From the NCBI RefSeq assembly GCF_027568475.1, contig NZ_JANKZG010000005.1:62001-126000 (forward strand): a stretch of DNA of 64,000 nucleotides. The letters run 5' to 3'. This DNA is from Acinetobacter sp. HY1485. Lineage in GTDB: Bacteria > Pseudomonadota > Gammaproteobacteria > Pseudomonadales > Moraxellaceae. The position numbers were made by a program, and so were the translations under genes. Below, one piece after another: positions 20,371 through 29,372 of the stretch (within the stretch, counting starts at the first letter, position 1; each line of letters opens with the position of its first letter). Below the pieces are notes generated by a model. The model searched no databases. It was not told where the DNA came from and was given only the letters and a program-made list of their open reading frames with translations.

Positions 20371-21315
20371 ATGATGACATTAAAACCATTACTGACTGTA
20401 CTTGCAACTGCAGGTCTTTTAACAGCATGTAATACACCGCTTGTAAAACATCCATTGTCACAAAAAAAAGAAATGGCTTCACAAGAACCTATAATTTTTC
20501 AAGAGCCTAGCCTATCTGCACCATTTTATGCACTCAATCCATTTGATTATGATGCTCCACCAGCTTTTGAAATAGATCTTAAAAAAGCTGCAGCACAACC
20601 TGTCACTAAAATGATTGCAACTAGCCAAACAGACCCCTCTAAAACAGCAACTTTTGATGTTAATCGCCTTATTATTCCAACAATCAATAGCACAAAATCA
20701 AATGTAAAATATGTACCATTAGCAGGACAAGACCAGCTTGATGTGACAGATTTAGATGACTTTTTAGAGCTTGTTGAAGGTAAAGCACGTCATTATCCGC
20801 CACATTTTGATAACAAAATGATGCGTCGTGGTTTTGAAAGCAAGTTACGCCAAACGACGCAAATTTTAGATACTTACGCAGAAAAAGATAATGCATCTTA
20901 TGATGTACTTATTCGTGCACTAAAAGCATCTATCATGGCGCGTAATTTAGATTTAGGACAACAATACACCACTAAATCTTTGAAATATGCACAACGATTG
21001 CTTAAAATGAACCCAAATGATGCAATGACAAACTTTTGGTTTGGTTTTAGTCTATCTGAAGGCGGTGGTCAACGCGAAGCTGTCGCTTATCTAAATAAAG
21101 CAATGAAAGATGGTGTACAAGAAGCTTACTTATCTGCTGCAAATAACTATTTGTATTTAGAGCAAACAAAAAATGCTTTAACAACACTCAACAACTATAA
21201 AATTAAATATCCTGAAGAAGCAGCGGTTGTAGACCGTCTCATTAAGGAAATTAAAACCAAAGGTCGTACAAATGTTTGGGAAGACTTAGCTGCAATGAAG
21301 CAAGGTCGCTACTAA
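20371..21315 (+). CDS. Lipoprotein with TPR-like C-terminal region
   Basis: A type II signal peptide ends in LLTAC with the lipidated cysteine at residue 20 when started at the ATG at 20371 (TTGGAAAA ribosome site). Residues 21-170 are polar and without recognisable domains. From about residue 180 to 300 helical repeats of tetratricopeptide style are apparent (LKYAQRLLKMNPNDAMTNFW, then GGGQREAVAYLNKAM, then LEQTKNALTTLNNYKIKYPE), so a protein-binding scaffold is likely. Its terminator and the immediately following lipoprotein-hydrolase gene suggest related function. I do not recognise a named family. Confidence 0.75.
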   Translation: MMTLKPLLTVLATAGLLTACNTPLVKHPLSQKKEMASQEPIIFQEPSLSAPFYALNPFDYDAPPAFEIDLKKAAAQPVTKMIATSQTDPSKTATFDVNRLIIPTINSTKSNVKYVPLAGQDQLDVTDLDDFLELVEGKARHYPPHFDNKMMRRGFESKLRQTTQILDTYAEKDNASYDVLIRALKASIMARNLDLGQQYTTKSLKYAQRLLKMNPNDAMTNFWFGFSLSEGGGQREAVAYLNKAMKDGVQEAYLSAANNYLYLEQTKNALTTLNNYKIKYPEEAAVVDRLIKEIKTKGRTNVWEDLAAMKQGRY

Positions 21316-21321
21316 AACTCT

Positions 21322-21352
21322 AAAGACCGCTCATTTGGCGGTCTTTTTTTTC
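21322..21352 (+). terminator. Rho-independent terminator after the TPR lipoprotein gene
   Basis: Nine-base-pair stem AAAGACCGC/GCGGTCTTT with a seven-base loop, followed by a T-run. Confidence 0.85.
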
Positions 21353-21366
21353 TTTAAATAGGTTCT

Positions 21367-23391
21367 ATGTTGTTTACAAAATACTCTTTTGCCACACTCT
21401 CCCTGCTAATTGGCACAATGATGATGACAGGTTGTCAAGTTGTCAGTGTAAAACAGCAAGCCTTAAATATCACTATTGCCAATGAACGTGATAGTATCTT
21501 AACGCGTGATAAACTTAGTGAGGCAAGTTTAAATGTCTTGTCAATGACGGGACGTGAATCTAAGTCTTGTACAGATACACCTGAGTCTTGCTTGACAGAT
21601 ATAAAACAAATTCCTCAAGTCCCTGATGAACAATTTTTTTCAACAGCCAGTGAACTTTATTTAGCTAAAGCAAAATTACTAGAAAAATCTGCAAGCTGTA
21701 AAGCAAAAATTAAAGGAGATACTGACAATCTAAGTCCTGAACAACTTGCAAAAAGAAAACTACAAGATGATTGTATTGATCAAGAACTTGATATGCTTGA
21801 TCAGAGTATTCGTTACAGCTATGCCTATCTGTTCAAAACAGAACGTCACCCCGATCAACGTATTTTTGATAACCGCCAAGTGCAGGTACGTGACTTTTAT
21901 AACCAAGCAAGTGCTAAATTATTGATGTTGTATTCAACACGCCATGAATACGCATCACAAAAATCAGCTTCATTTATGATTGGCAATAAGGAATACATTA
22001 AAGATTTTAGTGACTATCCACAATTACAAAACACAAAAATTGAAGACTTTTTATCTACTTATAATTTAAACTTTTTAGGCTTACGCTCTATTAACCGTCG
22101 TGATGGTTTTGGTTCAGAGTTTGTAACTGTTTTACCTGAAGAAAAACGTCCTGAAGAGAATAAATATATTTTAGACCCATTACATCATAAGTTTGAAAAT
22201 GGGCGTAACCCAAACATACATTCGCCTCGGTATTTAGCAACTACTATTGCCATTACTCCTAAACCTAATACAAGTTTACAAGACTTATTTAATGGTGCGC
22301 CGTTACTTATAAAAATTATTGATCCTTACCAAAATGATCAAATGAAAGTTGAAGATAAGTCATACCCTTTGGCTGCTAACTTCTCGGCACCCTATGGTTT
22401 ATGGCTTGCAAAAAATAATTTGGGGCGCGCAGCTTATTTGTCATTGATTGACCGTGATCAACAGTTGATTATGCCTCATTTATATATGTTAGAGCCTTAT
22501 AACCCAAATAAAAAAGTAATTGTTTTGGTGCATGGTTTGGCAAGTAGTCCAGAGGCTTGGATTCGCTTAACCAACGATATTATGGGTGATAAGGTTTTAA
22601 GAGAACATTATCAGGTTTGGCAAGTATTTTACTCTACTAATATGCCAATGCTTGAAAGTCGATTTCAAATTTATGCCATTATTAACCAATCTTTTGATCA
22701 GTTAGGTAAGAATGACCCTGCACGCGAAGATTCTGTCCTAATTGGGCATAGTATGGGAGGCGTAATTGGGCGTTTGCTTGTGAGTGATGCAGATATATCA
22801 CAACAGGCATTTAAAATTATTAAATCGCGCCAAATCCAAAGTCATCGTAATGACCCTGTTCTGTATCAACGCCTTCAAATTAATTCTATTCCAAATTTTG
22901 ACCGTGCTATTTTCCTAGCCTCACCTCATCGTGGTACTGCTTTTGCAGACTTATGGTTTACTAAAGTGGCACGTAGAATTATTAAACTTCCAAATGCTTT
23001 TATTGGTGCCCTTGCAGATTCAATACAAGGGGATATTCCTGTTAAAAATATTGTTAAGCAAATTGATAATGGATTAATCCAAAATGGCCCAAGCGATTTA
23101 AGCTATAAATCGAACTTTATGAAAATCACAAAAGATGTAATGCCAAAAGCAGGTTTACCTTATCACTCTATTATTGGTAATAATACCAATAGTACTGATC
23201 CAAATATTATAACAGATGGAATTGTACCTTATAAAAGTGCCCATTTAAACCATGCTATTTCCGAGAAAATTGTTCATGGTGGCCACTCTATTCAAGAAAC
23301 ACCTGAGGCTGTTTTGGAATTACGTCGTATATTACGCCAACATTTGATTGAACATCATTTATATACGCCTAAAAATACGGCTGAAGATTAG
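21367..23391 (+). CDS. Large lipoprotein with alpha/beta-hydrolase (lipase-like) domain
   Basis: A lipoprotein signal peptide ends in MMTGC (cysteine at residue 23). About 350 residues with no recognised domain precede an alpha/beta-hydrolase core from about residue 380. The core shows the oxyanion segment VLVHGLASSPEAW, the nucleophile elbow LIGHSMGGVIG, a PHRGTAFAD segment, a probable acid in TDGIVPYKSAH and the catalytic His in VHGGHSIQETPEAV. A complete Ser-Asp-His triad is therefore plausible. The domain resembles triacylglycerol lipase/PGAP1-like proteins; the substrate is unknown. It follows a TPR-like lipoprotein gene after a terminator and ends four bases inside the convergent hypothetical gene. 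Confidence 0.82.
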   Translation: MLFTKYSFATLSLLIGTMMMTGCQVVSVKQQALNITIANERDSILTRDKLSEASLNVLSMTGRESKSCTDTPESCLTDIKQIPQVPDEQFFSTASELYLAKAKLLEKSASCKAKIKGDTDNLSPEQLAKRKLQDDCIDQELDMLDQSIRYSYAYLFKTERHPDQRIFDNRQVQVRDFYNQASAKLLMLYSTRHEYASQKSASFMIGNKEYIKDFSDYPQLQNTKIEDFLSTYNLNFLGLRSINRRDGFGSEFVTVLPEEKRPEENKYILDPLHHKFENGRNPNIHSPRYLATTIAITPKPNTSLQDLFNGAPLLIKIIDPYQNDQMKVEDKSYPLAANFSAPYGLWLAKNNLGRAAYLSLIDRDQQLIMPHLYMLEPYNPNKKVIVLVHGLASSPEAWIRLTNDIMGDKVLREHYQVWQVFYSTNMPMLESRFQIYAIINQSFDQLGKNDPAREDSVLIGHSMGGVIGRLLVSDADISQQAFKIIKSRQIQSHRNDPVLYQRLQINSIPNFDRAIFLASPHRGTAFADLWFTKVARRIIKLPNAFIGALADSIQGDIPVKNIVKQIDNGLIQNGPSDLSYKSNFMKITKDVMPKAGLPYHSIIGNNTNSTDPNIITDGIVPYKSAHLNHAISEKIVHGGHSIQETPEAVLELRRILRQHLIEHHLYTPKNTAED

Positions 23392-23762
23392 GGACGCTGC
23401 AACTGTATAAATGCTAAGTAAAAATCAAAGGCATGTTTTATTTGATATGAAACATGTCTTTTTTCTTGACTATGCCAAGCTTTAACAATTGTTGTTTGAT
23501 TTAAATAATCAAAATAAATTGCATAAGGATATGCGCAAAATGGACAAGAGGTATGTTCAGAAAATAAAGTTAACCATTTTTTTTGTTGCCAAAGCTGTAA
23601 TAAATCACCTAGATATAATTTTTGTTGGCTAACACAAGAAAACGATAATACAGCACAATCTATAGGTTGATAATATAAGTGTGGTTTTTTAATAATACAC
23701 TCTAAATTATCTTGATAATTTTTTAGATTTGAAAAAATTTGATCAATTTCAAGTACAGACAC
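23388..23762 (-). CDS. Hypothetical protein with a CxxC pair
   Basis: Soluble protein of unknown function. It contains SCPFCAYPY around residue 72, which could be a metal or redox site, and aromatic-rich segments around it. Two starts are possible: ATG at 23783 without a ribosome site, or the GTG at 23762, which has GGAGG five bases upstream and which I prefer (124 residues). It ends by overlapping the convergent lipase-like gene by four bases. I do not recognise the family. The promoter would lie in the short gap before the tRNA-Asn gene. Confidence 0.6.
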   Translation of the reverse strand: MSVLEIDQIFSNLKNYQDNLECIIKKPHLYYQPIDCAVLSFSCVSQQKLYLGDLLQLWQQKKWLTLFSEHTSCPFCAYPYAIYFDYLNQTTIVKAWHSQEKRHVSYQIKHAFDFYLAFIQLQRP

Positions 23763-23936
23763 AGTACCCTCCATTTTAGCCATTTAGTGCTGGCAAGTTA
23801 GGTTAAATCCACACCGTTTAGCATAAAGCTAAACCCTTAAGATCAGATTATTTAACCTTATAAATTCTATTAATGCAATATTTTTCATATTCTTATCTTT
23901 ATTTGTATAATAAAAAACCATTTACACTCAATAATA

Positions 23937-23964
23937 TTGACCCATCAATTTTAATCTATATAAT
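23937..23964 (+). promoter_or_regulatory. Sigma-70 promoter of tRNA-Asn
   Basis: TTGACC (23937-23942) and TATAAT (23959-23964) are separated by 16 bases, ending 11 bases before the tRNA 5' end. Confidence 0.8.
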
Positions 23965-23975
23965 GGGCTTCAGAT

Positions 23976-24051
23976 TCTCCAATAGCTCAGTCGGTAGAGC
24001 GACGGACTGTTAATCCGCAGGTCCCTGGTTCGAGCCCAGGTTGGAGAGCCA
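23976..24051 (+). tRNA. tRNA-Asn (anticodon GTT)
   Basis: Full cloverleaf of 76 nucleotides. The acceptor stem is TCTCCAA/TTGGAGA, the D-loop is AGCTCAGTCGGTAGAGC, and the anticodon arm CGGACTGTTAATCCG has GTT at 34-36. The T-arm is CCTGGTTCGAGCCCAGG, the discriminator is G, and the CCA end is encoded. A consensus promoter lies directly upstream and a terminator directly downstream, so it is a single-gene transcript. Confidence 0.97.
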
Positions 24052-24057
24052 AATATT

Positions 24058-24092
24058 AAAAAGCCCACAGCATAAAAGTGGGCTTTTTTTTA
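24058..24092 (+). terminator. Rho-independent terminator of tRNA-Asn
   Basis: Stem AAGCCCAC/GTGGGCTT with a nine-base loop and a T-run; the leading A residues may let it also act on the minus-strand operon end. Confidence 0.85.
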
Positions 24093-24110
24093 TTCATAGA
24101 AAAGGCATCT

Positions 24111-24755
24111 TTAAGATGCCTTTATTGGTATTCCACTATGAAATCTAAATGTGTCATCAGAACTTAAAATAAGCTCTTTTTCGACACCACGAATATGCTC
24201 AATTCTTTGTTGTATAGTTTCTTTAGCATTTTTTAATTTTGATGTATTTGCCACCTCTAATGCTAAAGATAAATAATCTTCATAATGACGTGATTCTGAT
24301 TTAAGTAAATAGCCATAATATCGGCCTAACTCTTCATCAACATGAGGTGCTAGTGCATAAAATCTCTCGCAAGAACGCGCTTCTACAAAAGCACCAATAA
24401 TCAGGATATCAATTAAGGCTTCTGGTTCATATGTACGTACTTCTTTGCGTAGTCCAGTTGCATAGCGCCCTGCACTTAATGCTTGCCATGTTTGCCCACG
24501 TTTTTTCATTAACTCTAACACTTGCTCGTAGTGCAACATTTCTTCGCGAACAAGCTGAGCAAGCTTAACCTGTAAATCTGCAAAAAAACTATAACGAAAC
24601 ATTAAGTTCATTGCAGTACTTGCTGCTTTTTTTTCACAATTTGCATGATCTTGCATCAAGATATCTAGATTATTAAGTGCCTCATCAATCCATACTTTAG
24701 GCGTTTCACAACCTAAAAACTCAATAACAGGTTGCATTAAGACATCGTACTTCAT
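24111..24755 (-). CDS. miaE: tRNA-(ms2io6A)-hydroxylase MiaE
   Basis: Ferritin-like di-iron monooxygenase that hydroxylates the isoprenyl side chain of ms2i6A37 in tRNA. Di-iron ligands are visible as EEMLHYEQ near residue 72, EARSCERF near 121 and SESRHYEDY near 153, the E/ExxH pattern of the family. The length of 214 is normal. Its ATG overlaps the pdxJ stop by four bases. It is the last gene of a lipoprotein-recO-pdxJ-miaE operon. MiaE is absent from E. coli and patchy among gammaproteobacteria; its presence fits an oxygen-using organism and complements MiaA at 3.9 kb. Confidence 0.92.
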   Translation of the reverse strand: MKYDVLMQPVIEFLGCETPKVWIDEALNNLDILMQDHANCEKKAASTAMNLMFRYSFFADLQVKLAQLVREEMLHYEQVLELMKKRGQTWQALSAGRYATGLRKEVRTYEPEALIDILIIGAFVEARSCERFYALAPHVDEELGRYYGYLLKSESRHYEDYLSLALEVANTSKLKNAKETIQQRIEHIRGVEKELILSSDDTFRFHSGIPIKAS

Positions 24756-25480
24756 GCTTGTGCAACCTCAATAGCATGTTTTATATCTTTTACTGCTTGT
24801 GATAAGCCTACAAAAACACTCGCAGCAATAATTGAATGTCCAATATTTAACTCATTAATATGAGGAATTTTGGCAATTGGCATAACATTGTCTAAATTTA
24901 AGCCATGTCCTGCATTGACCATTAGCCCTAAATTATGTGCATATTGTGTTGCTTTAATAATACGTACCAATTCTACTTCTTGTAATTCAGGTGTTAGTGC
25001 ATCTGCATAAGCCCCTGTATGAAGTTCAATTGTCGGCGCACCACATGCAACAGCAGCATCTATTTGCTCATAATCTGCGTCGATAAATAACGACACATCA
25101 CAACCTAAATCCATTAATTGTTGCGTTGCTTTTTTGATATTTTCAAAATTACCCAATACATCTAAGCCACCTTCTGTAGTTAACTCTTCGCGACGTTCTG
25201 GCACAAAACAGATATGATGAGGTTTAATTTCTGTTGCAAACTCCACCATTTCTGATGTTACCGCAATTTCTAAGTTCATACGTGTTTTTAATACAGAACG
25301 CATACGACGTACATCATCATCTTGAATATGACGACGGTCTTCTCGTAAATGTAATGTAATGCCCTGTGCACCTGCTTGCTCACATAGCAAAGCGGCTTGT
25401 ACAGGATCAGGATACTGTGTTCCTCTTGCTTGTCTTAAAGTAGCAACATGGTCAATATTCACACCTAATAAAACTGCCAT
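24752..25480 (-). CDS. pdxJ: Pyridoxine 5'-phosphate synthase PdxJ
   Basis: Condenses 1-deoxyxylulose 5-phosphate with aminoacetone phosphate in the last ring-forming step of vitamin B6 synthesis. The TIM barrel begins with [17 protein letters not shown] and includes [30 protein letters not shown] and the C-terminal [10 protein letters not shown] and LNIGHSI blocks. The start at 25480 has AGGAAAA upstream and gives 242 residues, the family length; an earlier ATG at 25507 overlaps recO. Coupled to miaE by a four-base overlap and placed after recO, as in many gammaproteobacteria. Confidence 0.95.
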   Translation of the reverse strand: MAVLLGVNIDHVATLRQARGTQYPDPVQAALLCEQAGAQGITLHLREDRRHIQDDDVRRMRSVLKTRMNLEIAVTSEMVEFATEIKPHHICFVPERREELTTEGGLDVLGNFENIKKATQQLMDLGCDVSLFIDADYEQIDAAVACGAPTIELHTGAYADALTPELQEVELVRIIKATQYAHNLGLMVNAGHGLNLDNVMPIAKIPHINELNIGHSIIAASVFVGLSQAVKDIKHAIEVAQA

Positions 25481-25488
25481 AATTTTTC

Positions 25489-26178
25489 CTATCTTTGCTG
25501 TACCCAAAGTTGTCGGCTTTTTAATGGACGATCACCAAGTAAGGCACTAATAATTTGGCGATACAATCGACTTAACAACGTGAGCTGTTGGGAGTTAAAT
25601 TCCTGTAAATTATAAGATGACATAGACAAAATATCCTCACCTTTTAAGCCTGCTTTTTGTGCAAGTGGAACAAAACCCTCATTTAAATGAAAAGAATAAA
25701 ATTGCTCGGCTACAATTGGTGCTTGTTTATGATCGACTGTGTAATCAAGTGAATAACCAAGTTCACTTAAAATTACAAGTTCAAATTTTCTAAGTAATTG
25801 CTTTAAATATAGTGTCTTATGTTCTTGATATTCAATCTTTTGTAAATGCTGAAGCGTTTTAGTATATTGAGCAAATGTCTGTGGCATCGGTTCTTCTAAC
25901 GCACACAAACGTAGAATAAGTTCATTTAAGTAAAAGCCACAAAAAAATGCATCGCCATGAAAAAAAATAGGCTGATGCTGAATTTCTAACTTACTAAAAT
26001 TTTTAAGTTCAGATCGTCCAGAAGCTAATAGCTGAATAGGCTGAAATTGTGGAGGGGGTGTTTGTCTAAGCACACCATCTATACGCCCATATTCTTGTGT
26101 AAATAAATGAACAATATGACTTCGTTCTCTATATTTACGATGATGGATTAAATATCCTTGTAATAATTCATTTCTCAT
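25489..26178 (-). CDS. recO: DNA repair protein RecO
   Basis: Recombination mediator that helps load RecA on gapped DNA with RecR. An N-terminal OB-fold (residues 1-80, beginning [19 protein letters not shown]) precedes a helical domain with the family's [10 protein letters not shown] segment. The zinc-finger cysteines of some RecO proteins are not present. The length of 229 is normal. The start ATG overlaps the stop of a small lipoprotein gene by one base (TAATG), which indicates coupling. Confidence 0.92.
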   Translation of the reverse strand: MRNELLQGYLIHHRKYRERSHIVHLFTQEYGRIDGVLRQTPPPQFQPIQLLASGRSELKNFSKLEIQHQPIFFHGDAFFCGFYLNELILRLCALEEPMPQTFAQYTKTLQHLQKIEYQEHKTLYLKQLLRKFELVILSELGYSLDYTVDHKQAPIVAEQFYSFHLNEGFVPLAQKAGLKGEDILSMSSYNLQEFNSQQLTLLSRLYRQIISALLGDRPLKSRQLWVQQR

Positions 26179-26348
26179 TAATCTTTCTTGTCATCACCAT
26201 CAGGAATGACTGCACCAACAACAGCTGTTGTCCCTTTTACAACGCCTTTTGTGGTCTTATATGCTACTTTTACAGGTAAAGTGACTACTTTAGTAATACA
26301 GCCCTGTAGTAATAAAGTCACAGCAAGAATACATAATACTTTGTTCAT
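26178..26348 (-). CDS. Small lipoprotein (56 residues) coupled to recO
   Basis: A 56-codon frame starts at an ATG preceded by AAAAGGTAAG and ends in a TAA that shares a base with the recO start. Residues 1-17 are a lipoprotein signal with the lipobox LLQGC (C17). The mature part is about 40 residues, Val/Lys-rich (KVAYKTTKGVVKGTTAVVGA), and ends in the acidic and basic tail GDDKKD. Ribosome site, signal peptide and coupling make it a real gene. Function is unknown; short lipoproteins of this type are common in Acinetobacter. It appears to be the first gene of the recO-pdxJ-miaE operon. Confidence 0.8.
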   Translation of the reverse strand: MNKVLCILAVTLLLQGCITKVVTLPVKVAYKTTKGVVKGTTAVVGAVIPDGDDKKD

Positions 26349-26363
26349 TAATCTTACCTTTTA

Positions 26364-26392
26364 AAAACTAAGCCAACTGTTTTGTTGGCTTA
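26364..26392 (-). terminator. Probable terminator downstream of era
   Basis: Nine-base-pair stem TAAGCCAAC/GTTGGCTTA with a six-base loop. On the minus strand it is followed by GTTTTTAAAA, a moderate T-tract, just before the small lipoprotein gene. Confidence 0.65.
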
Positions 26393-26405
26393 ATTGTATT
26401 TTTAA

Positions 26406-27431
26406 TTATATATCGCTATACCCTAAACTTTTTAAAGCACGCTCGTCATCAGACCAACCGCCTTTTACCTTCACCCAAAGTGTTAGCATGATTTTTTGCT
26501 CAAACATTTTTTCCATGTCTACACGAGCGTCCATGCCAATCTTTTTGAGTTTAGAACCTTTATCACCAATTACAATTGCTTTTTGACCTTGACGATCAAC
26601 AAAAATTGTAGCATCAATGTAGGTACATGCAGGTTTAGTGCGTCCTGTTTTTGGATTTACAGTCGCATCTTCTGTTTTATATGACTCAATTTGTACTGTT
26701 AAATCATAAGGAAGTTCTTCGCCTAACTGACGCATAATTTTTTCACGAATAATTTCGCTTGCTAAAAAACGCTCAGAACGGTCTGTCACTTGATCAAATG
26801 CATATAAAGGTTGTGAGAATGGTAAATATTTCTCAATCACATCACGTAAATGGTCTAAATTTGCACCACGTAATGCAGATACAGGAACAATTTCTACAAA
26901 ATTCATGAGTTTTGTACGTTCTTGAATAAGCGGCAGTACCATTCTTCTATCTTCAAGTGTATCAATTTTATTGATCACTAAAATAACAGGCATTTCAGCA
27001 TTTTGTAATTTTTCAAGTACAAGTTCATCGTTTTGTGTCCACTTATGGGCATCAACAACAAATAATACTAAATTTACATCACGCAGTGCAGAGTGTGCAG
27101 CACGATTCATCATTTTATTGATGGCACGTACTTCTTTTTTGTGCATCCCTGGGGTATCTACATAAACCGCTTGAGATTTCTCACGGCTATCAATACCCAC
27201 AATTTTATGACGCGTTGTTTGGGGCTTACGGGAGGTGATCGAGAGCTTTTGTCCCAACAAATGATTCATCAACGTAGATTTACCTACGTTTGGACGACCC
27301 ACAATTGCTACAAATCCACTTTTAAAGTCGGCAGGAATTGTAATATTCTGCGAACTAAAGAATTGATCAACTAAATCGTTGCTCTCTTGTGAATTTTGAT
27401 CGTCTTGGGGTTGATCAGATGACATTGTCAT
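26406..27431 (-). CDS. era: GTPase Era
   Basis: Ras-like GTPase with a KH domain that binds 16S rRNA and aids 30S assembly. G motifs are GRPNVGKST (G1, near residue 44), DTPGMHKK (G3) and NKID (G4); the C-terminal KH domain contains AIVIGDKGSKLKKIG. About 30 polar residues precede the GTPase core, longer than in E. coli but common in Acinetobacter. The ATG overlaps the rnc stop by four bases, completing the lepA-lepB-DUF4845-rnc-era operon. Confidence 0.95.
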   Translation of the reverse strand: MTMSSDQPQDDQNSQESNDLVDQFFSSQNITIPADFKSGFVAIVGRPNVGKSTLMNHLLGQKLSITSRKPQTTRHKIVGIDSREKSQAVYVDTPGMHKKEVRAINKMMNRAAHSALRDVNLVLFVVDAHKWTQNDELVLEKLQNAEMPVILVINKIDTLEDRRMVLPLIQERTKLMNFVEIVPVSALRGANLDHLRDVIEKYLPFSQPLYAFDQVTDRSERFLASEIIREKIMRQLGEELPYDLTVQIESYKTEDATVNPKTGRTKPACTYIDATIFVDRQGQKAIVIGDKGSKLKKIGMDARVDMEKMFEQKIMLTLWVKVKGGWSDDERALKSLGYSDI

Positions 27432-28129
27432 GCAGTTTTTTGCTCCAATAATTTTAAAATTTCCGCGGCTGCTGTTTGCTCAGCAAAACGACGGCTACTA
27501 CCTTGACCAACAACCGTTGGCAAATCTTTAACCTGACAAGTTACTTTAAAGTGCTGATTAGGTGCATCACCTTGAATATCAGTGACCTCATAAATTGGCA
27601 ATGGTTTTTTACGCGCTTGCAAATATTCTTGTAAGCGTGATTTTGGATCTTTTAGCTGATCAGTTGGTTCAATATGCCCTAAGTATGGAACATACCAATT
27701 GAGTACAATTTTTTTAAGATGCTCTAAATCTGCACAATCTAAATAAATTGCACCAATAATTGCTTCTACTGTATCAGCTAAAATAGACTCGCGATGATGC
27801 CCACCTGATTTTAATTCACCTGTACTCATAATCATATACTGACTAAAGTTAAGGTCATTGGCAATTTTACCTAATGCCTCTTGGCGAACTAAACTGGCAC
27901 GCATACGCGTTAAACGTCCCTCATTTTCATGAGGATAAGCATGGTATAAGTAATTGGCAATAATCATGCCCAATAAAGAATCTCCAAGAAATTCTAGGCG
28001 TTCATAATTAGATTTATGGCTTACTGAGCGATGAGTAAGTGCCAATTGTAACAGTTCAGGCTGTTTAAATTGATACCCAATCTGCTGTGCTAAACGTTGG
28101 TTATTTAACTTGGATTGTCCTTTGATCAA
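27428..28129 (-). CDS. rnc: Ribonuclease III
   Basis: Double-strand-specific endoribonuclease for rRNA and mRNA processing. The signature RLEFLGDSLLG lies near residue 44 and the second acidic motif AILADTVEAIIGAIYLD near 113; a dsRNA-binding domain occupies about residues 155-230 (DPKSRLQEYLQA onward). The length of 233 is normal. Its 5' end overlaps the DUF4845 gene by 29 bases and its 3' end overlaps era by four. Confidence 0.95.
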   Translation of the reverse strand: MIKGQSKLNNQRLAQQIGYQFKQPELLQLALTHRSVSHKSNYERLEFLGDSLLGMIIANYLYHAYPHENEGRLTRMRASLVRQEALGKIANDLNFSQYMIMSTGELKSGGHHRESILADTVEAIIGAIYLDCADLEHLKKIVLNWYVPYLGHIEPTDQLKDPKSRLQEYLQARKKPLPIYEVTDIQGDAPNQHFKVTCQVKDLPTVVGQGSSRRFAEQTAAAEILKLLEQKTA

Positions 28130-28469
28130 AATTTTTCTCGAAGGTTAAAACTAAATCAATATTAGAAAGCAAATGCTTCCGAACTTCGTAGTGTGTAGAA
28201 ACTTTAACCTGATCTTGTAAGTTTGAAATTTTTGCAATATCTTCAAATTTTAGATCACGGATATCATTCATTTCTAAACGTTCATTCATTTTTTGCGTAA
28301 GTTGAGAAACTGAAGTATTTTGAGCAAGCAACTCAGTAAGTTGCTTATTAATAATATGATTATCCCAATACGCAGGTATAAGAGAAAAAGAAAGTTTTAA
28401 TATCAAAGTAAATAAAAAAATACCTACTATAAGATTAATTATGGACATGCCCCGTTGTGACCGTATCAT
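28101..28469 (-). CDS. DUF4845-family membrane protein
   Basis: Small protein with an N-terminal cytoplasmic stub (MIRSQRGMS, similar in style to pilin-like leaders), one transmembrane segment at about residues 10-28 and a periplasmic domain of about 90 residues. It belongs to the DUF4845 family, which in many gammaproteobacteria lies between lepB and rnc exactly as here. Function unknown. It overlaps rnc by 29 bases. Confidence 0.82.
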   Translation of the reverse strand: MIRSQRGMSIINLIVGIFLFTLILKLSFSLIPAYWDNHIINKQLTELLAQNTSVSQLTQKMNERLEMNDIRDLKFEDIAKISNLQDQVKVSTHYEVRKHLLSNIDLVLTFEKNFDQRTIQVK

Positions 28470-28491
28470 TTTCTTTCTCTCTTATTAAATT

Positions 28492-29355
28492 TTAATCGAT
28501 TTTACCATTTCGATTAAAACTTGGAAAATGTAAACCTGGTTCTTTATGCATCCAAATATAAAAAGCACGTCCTGTTAGATTTTCTTCAGGTACAAAACCC
28601 CAGAAACGACTATCTGCACTTTCATCACGGTTATCACCCATTGCAAAATACTGTCCCTTTGGTACAGTGACTTCCCAATTTTGTCCTTCACTTTGAACAA
28701 ATACTTGGCTATCTTTTGCAACAAATGGAATATAACTTTGATTATTGGCTTGCATGGCATAGTTATATTGTTCAACAAGTGGATTTCTACCCTCTAAATG
28801 ACGAACAAGATGCTTATGCTCACCTAATGTTTCTAAATGATAGTTTACATTAAAAGAAGAGAGTTTATCTTTTTCTCGTTGAAATTGTGTAGGCTGATAA
28901 TCAACTTGTTTACCATTAATAGATAACAAACCATCACGAAACTCTAAATGATCGCCAGGCAAGCCAACTACACGTTTAATATAACTAATACCAGGATTGA
29001 GCGGATAACGAAAAACAATCACTTCACCACGTTGTGGTTCGCCAACATCGATAACTTTTTTGTTTACAATGGGTAAACGCACACCATAGTCAAATTTGTT
29101 TACAAGAATAAAATCACCCGTTTCTAACGTCGGTACCATAGAGTCTGATGGAATATTAAACGGCTCATATAAAAATGAACGTAAAATAAGAACGATTGCT
29201 AATACTGGCCAGAAATCATACGCCCATGAAACAATGAAATTTTCATTCCCCTTACCCAGCTTTTCACGCTGTTTAAACTTGAGTTTATCTAACAGCCATA
29301 CAATAAAAAGTATAATTGTGACTGGCACGAGGATTAAATTAAAATCAAAATCCAT
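28492..29355 (-). CDS. lepB: Signal peptidase I LepB
   Basis: Membrane serine protease that removes Sec and Tat signal peptides. Two N-terminal transmembrane segments (about 5-22 and 45-65) precede the catalytic serine in NIPSDSMVPTL and the general-base lysine in SYIKRVVGLPGD. The box MGDNRDESADSRFWG near residue 240 is also present. The length is 287. The gene lies 17 bases downstream of lepA, the usual order. Confidence 0.95.
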   Translation of the reverse strand: MDFDFNLILVPVTIILFIVWLLDKLKFKQREKLGKGNENFIVSWAYDFWPVLAIVLILRSFLYEPFNIPSDSMVPTLETGDFILVNKFDYGVRLPIVNKKVIDVGEPQRGEVIVFRYPLNPGISYIKRVVGLPGDHLEFRDGLLSINGKQVDYQPTQFQREKDKLSSFNVNYHLETLGEHKHLVRHLEGRNPLVEQYNYAMQANNQSYIPFVAKDSQVFVQSEGQNWEVTVPKGQYFAMGDNRDESADSRFWGFVPEENLTGRAFYIWMHKEPGLHFPSFNRNGKID

Positions 29356-29372
29356 GAGCTTTTCCTAAGACC

